From: JASHPR01 sp963844655
Lineage (GTDB): Bacteria; Actinomycetota; Actinomycetes; Streptosporangiales; Streptosporangiaceae
Length of the DNA stretch: 64,000 nucleotides
NCBI GenBank assembly: GCA_963844655.1
Contig: CAWJPA010000001.1
Span: forward strand, 638,487 to 702,486
Direction of reading: 5' to 3'
Part shown: piece after piece, positions 50,464 to 59,176 of the stretch
How the letters are laid out: each line of letters starts with the position of its first letter
Position numbering within the stretch: the stretch's first letter is position 1
Position numbers and translations under genes: made by a program
Notes under the pieces: model-generated
What the model saw: only the letters and a program-made list of their open reading frames with translations
What the model was told of the DNA's origin: nothing
The model's database searches: none

Positions 50464-51423
50464 GTGCCCGGGGTGAAGGACAGGCTGACCGATGCCGGGT
50501 ATGGTCTCGGCTGGTCGGTGGTGTGCCGCCTGCCCGAGTCCTGGGCCCGGCGGGGTTTCCGGTTCGCTGCCGACCTGGCCTGGCGCCGCCGGGGCCCCGG
50601 GGTGCAGGTGCTCGAGGGCAACCTGCGCCGGGTGATCGGCGTTGAGGCGTCAGACGGGCAGCTGCGCGCGCTGTCCAGGCAGGCGATGCGCTCGTACGCG
50701 CGCTACTGGCTCGAGGCTTTCCGGCTGCCGGTGATGCCAGCGGGCCGGCTGGTCTCCGGGATGCGCGACAGCGGGCATGTCCGGACCGCGTTCGAGTACC
50801 TCGCGGCCGGACGCGGGGTGGTCTTCGCCCTGCCGCACATGGGCAACTACGACCTGGCTTGCGCATGGATTGTCGCCAAGGGGGCAGGCTCCGTGACCGC
50901 CGTGATCGAGCGGGTGAAGCCGGAGTCGGTCTACGACAGGTTCGTCGCGTTCCGCGAGGGCTTGGGCATGGAGGTGCTGCCTGCCAGCGGCGGGACGCAA
51001 AGGTTCGGCATTCTGGTCCAGCGGTTGCAGGCCGGCAAGATGGTCGGCCTGATCTGTGACCGCGATGTCACCGGCCGCGGCATGGAGGTGGAGTTCTTCG
51101 GCGAGAAGGCCCGCATGATGGGCGGCCCGGCTGCGCTCGCCGTGCAGACCGGCGCGGCGCTGATGCCCGCGATCTTGTGGTTTGAGGGCGATGGCTGGGG
51201 CGTGCATATTCATGAGGAGATCCCGGTGCCGGCCGAAGGGGACAGCAAGCAGAAGGCGGCGGCGATGACGCAGGAGGTCGCGCGCCTTTTCGAGGCGGGA
51301 ATCAGGGCCCATCCGCAGGACTGGCACATGCTGCAGAAGGTGTTCGTCGCCGACCTCGACCCCGCCCGGCTGGCCGCCGCCGCGGGCGCGGCCGGTGCCG
51401 GGCGCAGTGAGGGCCGGTCATGA
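50464..51423 (+). CDS. patA: Phosphatidylinositol mannoside acyltransferase (LPLAT family)
   Basis: 319 residues from GTG 50464, with a near-perfect AGGAGGTGATC upstream. It belongs to the HtrB/MsbB-like lysophospholipid acyltransferases: GRGVVFALPHMGNYDLACAWI has the catalytic HxxxxD, then FREGLGMEVLPASGG and GLICDRDVTGRGMEVEFFGEKARMMGGPAALAVQTGAALMPAIL. In actinomycetes the orthologue acylates the mannose of PIM1/PIM2 at the inner membrane face. The following gene overlaps as ATGA and is a pimA fragment, which supports the assignment. Upstream pgsA is missing. Confidence 0.87.
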   Translation: MPGVKDRLTDAGYGLGWSVVCRLPESWARRGFRFAADLAWRRRGPGVQVLEGNLRRVIGVEASDGQLRALSRQAMRSYARYWLEAFRLPVMPAGRLVSGMRDSGHVRTAFEYLAAGRGVVFALPHMGNYDLACAWIVAKGAGSVTAVIERVKPESVYDRFVAFREGLGMEVLPASGGTQRFGILVQRLQAGKMVGLICDRDVTGRGMEVEFFGEKARMMGGPAALAVQTGAALMPAILWFEGDGWGVHIHEEIPVPAEGDSKQKAAAMTQEVARLFEAGIRAHPQDWHMLQKVFVADLDPARLAAAAGAAGAGRSEGRS

Positions 51424-51620
51424 AGGCCGGCCTGGTCTGCCCTACAGCCGGGACGGCCCCGGCGGAGTCCAGGAGCACATCAAAGACCTCGCCGAGGCGC
51501 TGATGGACCTGGTGCACGAGGTCTCCGTGATCTCGCCGGCCGGGGATGACGAGCTGCCGCCCCACCACGTCGTGCCGACCAGCCGGACGGTTCCCGTTCC
51601 CTGCAACGGCGCGGGACGGT
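51420..51620 (+). pseudogene. pimA: PimA-like mannosyltransferase, N-terminal fragment
   Basis: ATG 51420 overlaps the patA stop, as in canonical patA-pimA operons. MKAGLVCP is followed by a one-base deletion. The next frame gives YSRDGPGGVQEHIKDLAEALMDLVHEVSVISPAGDDELPPHHVVPTSRTVPVPCNG, the typical N-terminus of GT4-type PimA with the GGVQ phosphate loop. Homology stops near 51615. It cannot encode an active enzyme. Confidence 0.8.
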
Positions 51621-53109
51621 CACCTCGAGGTTGCCCGGCCGGGCTGGGTGCTAAGTGGCGCTCGCTGAAGTGCCCACCGCAGACCTCGCACACCCAGGTC
51701 TCTGCCGAGACAGCGTAGGGAGCCGCCCAAGCAAGAGCGGCACCGACGCTGGTTGCGAGCTTGGCGTTCCCTAGGCCAATGCCGTCGGGCCTGACGATGG
51801 ACTGCGAGGACGGCGCTGATGGCTGCACGGCCGATGTGGCCCGGCTGTTGGCCGGTGAGCACGGCGACGGCCAGCAGGCCGAGGGTGCCGACGCAGGCGG
51901 CGGGCCGCCAGTCTGGCCCTGCCGCCAGTACCGGTAGAGCGCTTACGGAGTGGCGACCACGTTATACAGCCCGTGATACCAGTCCGGCGCCGACGGGCAG
52001 TCACTGACTGGGCCCCGCCCGCAGGTTCATGCGAGGTATAACGCAGGTCTACCGGAGGTCAATCACTGCATGTCACCGCGAGCCTCTGGCAACCCCTCCG
52101 CACCAGACGTCCGGGCAGCAGGCTCGTGCGATCCGTCACGATCTTCGGCGCAGTCCCCGGCGCGGGGAACGCGCCCCAGCTACCAGGAGGTATTACGGAC
52201 TGTATCTGCCGCCTAAGCGACGGACCGGCCCCATGTTTGCTCCATGGTTGCTCGGATGTCGCGGTACGGCCCGGTAGCGGATGGCATCACACGGCACCCG
52301 CTCTCGTGGCCTGCCGTACAGTCCGGCAGGTCGCGGCACACCTCGGCACATAATGATACGAGTTAGAGCAGAAAAATCGAACAGAGCAGCGGACTCTTAA
52401 TCCGCGGGTACGCCACTGCAGGTCGCGCAATCGACGCCGCCACGACCTAGCGTGTGACAGCCGAACCACGCCAGCCACACTGAGCCGACCGCGTCGGTCG
52501 TTCGCTGGTCGTCTCTTGCTGTGTGCTAACGGGGCCGCGCTGGCCCAGCGGCGCACTGAGCCCACCCGCCACGCGGCCGGATAGCTGCGACAGTGCAGGT
52601 GACACTCATATTTGACCCCGCCCCGTCACCTGCGCCGACCGACGAGGTACACGCCAGGTCCATCACAGGACAGCGGGGACCGGCCGGGCTGGGAGCGGAT
52701 CGGTCCCCGGGCCACCGTCGACCGCGCCATCAAGACCCAGTGCGGCCTGCTGACCTGGGCGAGATGACGCGACGAGCCACCCGGGGCGTCGGCGGCGCGC
52801 TGCCAGCGGAGGCTCACGCCGACGCCCGGCGATCAGGAAGGGCGCCGCGCCGTCCGGCGGATCCTGCGACCATGCTGCGGGGCCGCACCCAGGAATCACC
52901 GTTAGCCTTCCCGCCCTGGCAAGCCCGTCGCCGCGACGGATGGCTACCGCAACCTGCAGAGCGAGCCCGGTTCTTCCGCCTTCTCGGCCTGAGCGATCGG
53001 CCCACGGCGACCACCCGGCGGGGTTCATGATCGCGGACGCTGTCCGCTATATGTCCGTGCACAGCTAGACACAGTGGGACTCTCATGGACTCAGCGGGAC
53101 CTCGTCAGG
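51621..53109. other. Long gene-free stretch
   Basis: About 1.5 kb with no frame I can support. The minus strand near 51690 has TWVCEVCGGHFSERHLA, slightly like the zinc-ribbon end of IS605-type TnpB, but too short to call. CTGTCCGCTATATGTCCGTGC at about 53040 recurs without the internal AT at 53286, on the other side of the tRNA-like gene. Confidence 0.4.
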
Positions 53110-53160
53110 CTAAAAGCAATAGCCCGCGAGGCCGGGAAAACCCAGCTCACGGGCTATTTC
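53110..53160 (-). terminator. Rho-independent terminator-like hairpin after tRNA-Tyr-like gene
   Basis: AATAGCCCG (53118-53126) pairs perfectly with CGGGCTATT (53150-53158). On the minus strand the hairpin is followed by GCTTTTAG. It lies 10 bases downstream of the tRNA-like 3' end. Confidence 0.65.
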
Positions 53161-53169
53161 CGCTGGTAG

Positions 53170-53259
53170 TGGCAGGTGTTGGGTTCGAACCAACGTAGGC
53201 TGAGCCGACGGTTTTACAGACCGTTCCTGCCAGACCACCGGAATGGTCGCTGACCTGCT
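53170..53259 (-). tRNA. tRNA-Tyr (GTA)-like gene with abnormal D region
   Basis: The minus strand has a good anticodon arm (ACGGT/ACCGT around CTGTAAA, anticodon GTA), a class II variable arm (CGGCTCAGCC) and a T arm GTTGG-TTCGAAC-CCAAC, then ACCTGCC plus A. The 5' half is irregular. Pairing ACCTGC with GCAGGT at 53253-53258 leaves an over-long D region. Pairing CCTGCC with GGCAGG at 53226-53231 leaves no D arm at all. It may be a pseudo-tRNA or a divergent element-borne tRNA. Confidence 0.55.
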
Positions 53260-53602
53260 CAAACTCCCAGATCGATCATGTGAATAACTGGTCCTGTCCG
53301 CTATGTCCGTGCCGACGATGACGAGAACGGCAGACACCACGGACAGGCAGGGACAGCGTCCGCACAAGCCGCCTGACCTGCAGATTCACAGTCATAGCTC
53401 CGCCGGCCCACACCTGAACCGGAGAACGCCCGGCTAGCCCGCGCAGCCACGCTCCTCTCAAACAACGCACGCAGCGCCGCCTCACCAGGCGGCCGACGAC
53501 TCCCCCACGATCACAAGCCGAGAATCGAAGATCAGGTCACCCCGCGCGCCAACAACCGGATCTGCCGAGAGACGGTCGTTGCTGGATCGCCGCTGCGCGC
53601 TT
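53260..53602. other. Gene-free stretch
   Basis: About 340 bases between the tRNA-like gene and the GNAT gene. It contains the second copy of the CTGTCCGCTAT..GTCCGTGC repeat (53286-53304). Confidence 0.45.
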
Positions 53603-54073
53603 TTAGAGAATGAGCTTCATCCGCGGGGCTGAGGTCACCGTGAAGCCGATCTTCTCGTAGATGTGCTGCCCTTCCTCAGTGGCGCTCAGGTCGACACGGT
53701 CGGCAGCAATCGACCGGGCCCAGGCCACGACGTCGAGCACGAGCGTCGTTCCGTGACCTTGGCCGCGATGCCCGGGCAGGGTGATGACGTTCGCGAGGCG
53801 CACAGTGCGCCCCCGGACGCACTGAGGGTTGGGAACGCCGATCTCCAGGGTGCCGATGGCCGTCGCTACGAGCTCGCCATCTACTTCGATCACGGGGAAC
53901 CGGGCCTGGCGAGCGTCATCGACATACCGTGTGAACCACTCACGTGCATAGCCCTTCCACGGCTCCTTGGACATCGTGCCGCCCTCGTCAAACAACAGCG
54001 CCCAAAGGCGCAGAAGCCGGGCGCCGTCCTCGGTCTTTGCGGTCCGCAGGCGGCCTGAACTAATCCGGGTCAC
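53603..54073 (-). CDS. GNAT-family acetyltransferase
   Basis: 156 residues from GTG 54073 (VTRISSGRLRTAKTEDGARLLRLW); a longer frame to 54115 exists. Motif A is LANVITLPGHRGQGHGTTLVLDVVAWAR with acetyl-CoA loop HRGQGHG. Motif B is ADRVDLSATEEGQHIYEKIGFTVTSAPRMKL. An early MSKEPWKGYAREWFTRYVDDA helix is typical of single-domain antibiotic- or small-molecule GNATs. The substrate is unknown. Confidence 0.87.
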   Translation of the reverse strand: MTRISSGRLRTAKTEDGARLLRLWALLFDEGGTMSKEPWKGYAREWFTRYVDDARQARFPVIEVDGELVATAIGTLEIGVPNPQCVRGRTVRLANVITLPGHRGQGHGTTLVLDVVAWARSIAADRVDLSATEEGQHIYEKIGFTVTSAPRMKLIL

Positions 54074-54314
54074 TTCGCCATGCTGGCACGAGCCCAAACG
54101 GACCGCACTGCCCACTTCCTGTGCTCGCTCAAGCCGCGATGAGGTACGTCGCGCCGCGAGTACTACGGCTCAGCCCAGACAGCTCGCGCCCGGGCTCTGC
54201 CCGACGGCGATACGAAGACCTGCAGGCACCAGCTGAGGCACGTGGCTCTCTGCCTGATCGGCATCGATTGCAGGTTGTGATCGGCGCTCCTGAGCGAGGC
54301 GCGAATAGTCGCCG

Positions 54315-54701
54315 TTATGTCACCCGCCGAACCCGATGACGTAAGTGCCACTGACACTCTGGGTGGCGACCCCCTGCGTGCTCGAATACCACTGGCTGCT
54401 CGGATCCGATGATGGGGCTTCCGCCTACAGTCGCAGGTCGGCGTGCACCGACAACCGGTCGGACGGGGGTATGGGTCCATCGGACCCGGGACACTTCTAC
54501 TCCCAAACCTCCTCCCGGGTCAGGGTCAATGCCGACGACATGCCTTCCTGTGTGCGCCAGCAACGTTGCGAGGACACCTGTTCCGCACCCGATGTCCACG
54601 ACCCGTCCAGCGTCCAAGCCGTCGGCGCGGGCTGCGTAGAACCGGTAGTCCTCATCGCTGGCGTTCAACTGGTCGTAGGCCGCTTGGAAGTCAAATCCCA
54701 T
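54315..54701 (-). pseudogene. SAM-dependent methyltransferase, truncated
   Basis: From ATG 54701, MGFDFQAAYDQLNASDEDYRFYAARADGLDAGRVVDIGCGTGVLATLLAHTGRHVVGIDPDP is a normal class I methyltransferase start (motif I DIGCGTG, acidic motif II end). After DPDP the sequence turns into GGGLGVEVSRVRWTHTP and no later motif is found. Either a frameshift plus deletion or a recombination removed the rest of the fold. Confidence 0.75.
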
Positions 54702-54788
54702 GGCCGGCAGAAGACCCACGGGGGCGTCAGCGCCGCAACCGGATTGAAGCGAGGGATCAGCACAGAGGCACGTCAAGGGATCCCGCAT

Positions 54789-55118
54789 AATCCCCGACCG
54801 AGCAGTCTGCTAGTGCTGGGGCTGGGGTCCCCCAGTATCAACCCAGCCCGTCCCGGCGACCGGGAAGCCCCTCCCCTCCGGGCAGTGCCATGCGGCTGGC
54901 GGTCGTAACAGAAGTAGTCGGTCCGGGCCTAGCACGCGCATCGGCGCCGTTCTGGCGCCGATTCTGACCTGTCGGCGGGTCTCATGAGGTCGCGCTCCCC
55001 CGGTCGGTCGGCGTGCATCGTAAATGCCCAGGGCGGTCCCCCTTGGCCACGGGAACAGCCGCCCTCATCACGGCCCGGCGTGTCAATTCCGGTCCGGTCC
55101 CAGCCGAAGGTTCTGGCG
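54789..55118. other. Gene-free stretch
   Basis: About 330 bases between the acetyltransferase and the methyltransferase remnant. No supportable gene. Confidence 0.45.
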
Positions 55119-55766
55119 CTACCCGCGGATGGGTGCTGACGCCTCAAGGTCATCGATGCTGCCGGCCATGATGGTGCGAATATGTTCGGTGATGTGCTGG
55201 AGTGACCAGTCCCACCAGGCCAGTGTCAGCAGGCGGGTGCTGTCTTTGTCGCTGTAGCGGCGGCGGATGAGCGTGGCCGGGTTGCCGCCAACGATGCTGT
55301 AATCGGGGACGTGCCCGGTGACGACGGACCCGGAGGCGATGATCGCTCCGTTGCCGATGCGGACGCCGGGCATCACGATTGCCTGGTAGCCGATCCAGAC
55401 GTCGTGGCCCACCACGGTGTCTCCTCGTCCGGGCATGCCGGTGATGAGGTCGAAGTGATCGGCCCAGGACCCGCCCATGATTGGGAAGGGGAAGGTGGAT
55501 GGGCCGTCCATGCGGTGGTTAGCGCCATTCATGATGAACCGCACGCCTTCGCCTAGCGCGCAGAACTTGCCGATGATCAGCTTTTCCGGCCCGTAGTGGT
55601 ACAGCACGTTGCGGGTCTCGAACGCAGTGGGATCATCGGGATCGTCGTAGTAGGAGAACTCCCCGACTTCGATCAGCGGTGAGGTGATCAGGGGTTTCAG
55701 CAGAACTACCCGCGGCTGCCCGGGCACCGGGTGCAGCACGCTTGGGTCGGCGGGAACGTCCGGCAT
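55119..55766 (-). CDS. CatB/Vat-like xenobiotic O-acetyltransferase
   Basis: 215 residues from ATG 55766 (GAGGAAGG upstream). A left-handed beta-helix with hexapeptide repeats: IIGKFCALGEGVRFIMNGANHRMDGPSTFPFPIMGGSW, with the His of NGANHRMDG as catalytic base, then DTVVGHDVWIGYQAIVMPGVRIGNGAIIASGSVVTGHVPDYSIVGGNPA and LLTLAWWDWS. This is the streptogramin A/chloramphenicol acetyltransferase (Vat/CatB) family. It probably acetylates a hydroxylated xenobiotic with acetyl-CoA. It may share transcripts with the hydrolase and monooxygenase genes upstream. Confidence 0.88.
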   Translation of the reverse strand: MPDVPADPSVLHPVPGQPRVVLLKPLITSPLIEVGEFSYYDDPDDPTAFETRNVLYHYGPEKLIIGKFCALGEGVRFIMNGANHRMDGPSTFPFPIMGGSWADHFDLITGMPGRGDTVVGHDVWIGYQAIVMPGVRIGNGAIIASGSVVTGHVPDYSIVGGNPATLIRRRYSDKDSTRLLTLAWWDWSLQHITEHIRTIMAGSIDDLEASAPIRG

Positions 55767-55856
55767 CGCTGATTGCCTTCCTCGCAAGTAATGGGCTTGA
55801 TCTGACGATGGCTGCATCGGCGCCGGGCGGGTGGGCCGGACGCCGATACGCTCGTG

Positions 55857-56621
55857 TCAGGCCGGTGATGTGCTGGCCCGGCTGAGGTGCCGGGCGAAGA
55901 ACCAGACCGCGCTGTCCGCCTCGAACCTGGGCAACTCCTTGTGCCCGCCCGCGCTGGCGTGCAGCGTCTTTTCCTTCGAGGCGAAGGCGTCGAACAACGC
56001 GAGACCGGCGTTGCGATCGATGTGCTCGTCGTCCCACTGGAGGTCGAACTCGACCGGGATAGTAATCTGGCTCGCCGCCTCGGCCAGGGCATCGGGCCAG
56101 TGCAGGCCGAAGACGGCGGCTGTGATCCTGGGCTCGGCCGCCGTCAGCGGCACGCCGATCGCGGTGCCCATGTTCAGGCCCCAGTAGCCGACCGGCCCGC
56201 CGGCGCCGATCTGCGGCAGTTCCTGGAGGGCATCCAGGGCCGCCTGCCATTCCGGCACGGCGCGCTCCGCCAGGTGGGCGTTATAGCGGACAACGATCAG
56301 GCCTTCCGGCTCGCCCGCCGCCTTCGCCGCCAGCAGCGCGGCGATCTCCTGCTCGTCGCAGGGCGGGCGCGGCCGGCCGCCATGGCCGGGCGCGTCGATC
56401 GCCGCGACATGGAACCTGCAGCTGGTCACGAGGCGGCGTGCCCGCCCGGTCATGGCCGGTGCTTTCTTGTGCTGGCCGCCACCGTGACCCATCAACACCA
56501 GAGGCGCAGACTCGGCACCGGATGCAGGCGACCAGAGAGCGCCGGTGACCTCGCCCACGGTGAAGTCGCGTTCGACGAAACCGTTCGATGATGTCTCGGC
56601 AGTGAAATGGAGGGACTGCAT
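55857..56621 (-). CDS. Alpha/beta hydrolase with substituted nucleophile
   Basis: 254 residues. The fold is clear: VTGALWSPASGAESAPLVLMGHGGGQHK (oxyanion region HGGG), FHVAAIDAPGHGGRPRP, and a nucleophile elbow that reads GYWGLNMGTAIG where the family has GLSMGT. The catalytic Ser (AGC) is therefore Asn (AAC), a single-base change. An Asp in LQWDDEHID and a His in SAGGHKELP can supply the other two triad members. Without Ser it may be inactive, or a binding protein. It lies 57 bases after the monooxygenase stop in the same operon. Confidence 0.82.
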   Translation of the reverse strand: MQSLHFTAETSSNGFVERDFTVGEVTGALWSPASGAESAPLVLMGHGGGQHKKAPAMTGRARRLVTSCRFHVAAIDAPGHGGRPRPPCDEQEIAALLAAKAAGEPEGLIVVRYNAHLAERAVPEWQAALDALQELPQIGAGGPVGYWGLNMGTAIGVPLTAAEPRITAAVFGLHWPDALAEAASQITIPVEFDLQWDDEHIDRNAGLALFDAFASKEKTLHASAGGHKELPRFEADSAVWFFARHLSRASTSPA

Positions 56622-56678
56622 AGATTGTCGCCTTTCCGGGTTGTCTTGTCGCCGGTTGGCCGCGAGTGACTCTTCGAA

Positions 56679-58141
<1,463 letters not shown>

Positions 58142-58151
<10 letters not shown>

Positions 58152-58381
58152 ACTCCGATCGGCCTCACGCCAGCCGCTACCAGCGCATCACATCTCCCGG
58201 CCCCGACGCTCGCCTCAAGGGCCTCGACGGGGCCGATGTGCCGGCGCACGTCGTCGCAGTCGCGGGCGACGTCGAAGCTGCTTCCGCGAACGGCCTCGCC
58301 GTAGGTCATCATGAGCCCGGCGGCGTCAATTGCAGGTGGGGTGATGGGATAGGTGAGTTCGTTCGGGGTGAACGTGCTCAT
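58142..58381 (-). CDS. Hypothetical small protein in monooxygenase operon
   Basis: 79 residues. MSTFTPNELTYPITPPAIDAAGLMMTYGEAVRG is protein-like; the rest (SSFDVARDCDDVRRHIGPVEALEASVG) is helical. No family recognised. It is coupled at both ends: its ATG overlaps the preceding stop (ATGA), and its 3' end overlaps the monooxygenase start by 10 bases. Placement supports translation. Confidence 0.55.
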
Positions 58382-58680
58382 TGATGCCTCCGATGGACGT
58401 TAGGCGCTTGTGAGGATGCGGCCGCGGAAACGAGAAGTTCTTCGCCCTCTTCAGCCAGGCCATTCTTGTGGAGCCCGTCGCCGTGCCGCCCGAGCGCCGA
58501 GCGGAGCTCGCCAGACGTAGGCATGACACCGAGCACGCCGGCAACGGCGCCACTAAGCCGAATGGACGGCGCGCGACGCCGGGGGCGGCGCGCCGGGCGG
58601 GCGCGGCGTTCAGCCTCTGCTCTCGCGTGTATCTCCCTGATGTGGTCGGCGACAAGCTGTTGCGTGATGACCGGGTGCAT
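58378..58680 (-). CDS. Hypothetical small protein
   Basis: 100 residues from ATG 58680 with GGAGGAG upstream. The N-terminal MHPVITQQLVADHIREIHARAEAERRARPARRPRRR pattern (helix followed by basic tail) is common in short actinomycete membrane-peripheral peptides. No reaction is known. ATGA overlap with the next gene; 56 bases after the 58737 gene. Confidence 0.6.
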   Translation of the reverse strand: MHPVITQQLVADHIREIHARAEAERRARPARRPRRRAPSIRLSGAVAGVLGVMPTSGELRSALGRHGDGLHKNGLAEEGEELLVSAAASSQAPNVHRRHQ

Positions 58681-58736
58681 GGTCTCCTCCTGGTGTTTCC
58701 TGCGCGGACAACCGGACGGCGGGCGACGTGCGAGGG

Positions 58737-58949
58737 TCAATCTGGATCGAGGTGGCGTACCGAGATCAGGACCAGCCCGAGGTCACGTACTTTGGTCAGC
58801 AACCCGTGCAGGGCAGCCTGATCAGCGACCGGGCCTGCGATAACGGATTCCTCCCCGTCACTGGCGACCTGGAGGTCCTCGAACCAGGCGGCCCACCGCC
58901 CGTCGAGGACGCCCTTGACCCGGATCTCGTAGCGCGAGTTCAAGCTCAT
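58737..58949 (-). CDS. Conserved actinomycete hypothetical protein
   Basis: 70 residues from ATG 58949 with GGAGGACAG upstream. MSLNSRYEIRVKGVLDGRWAAWFEDLQVASDGEESVIAGPVADQAALHGLLTKVRDLGLVLISVRHLDPD is a compact, highly regular protein that I know as a widespread hypothetical in actinomycetes. It is first in the minus-strand operon and divergent from the MalT-like regulator. Confidence 0.8.
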   Translation of the reverse strand: MSLNSRYEIRVKGVLDGRWAAWFEDLQVASDGEESVIAGPVADQAALHGLLTKVRDLGLVLISVRHLDPD

Positions 58950-59176
58950 GTGCTGTCCTCCGGTTGTTGGTCAGTGGATCTGCACGCTACGAACGCGGGA
59001 GGGGATCGGCGTCACCCAAAGGTGCCCATGCGGGGTGGAATCTTTCCGCCGACGGCGCCGGCACGATAGTGCCGCCTGGATCGGTTCCCGGAATTCACGG
59101 CGGCAGCTCACGACTACGATGAGGGTTTCGGGCAGCGACGCATGATCGCTGGAGGTGCCGGTCGTGCAGGTTACCG

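Noticed and set aside
51670..51760. Zinc-ribbon-like CEVCGGHFSERHLA as a TnpB end
   Set aside because: Too short, Cys pairs incomplete and no transposase upstream.
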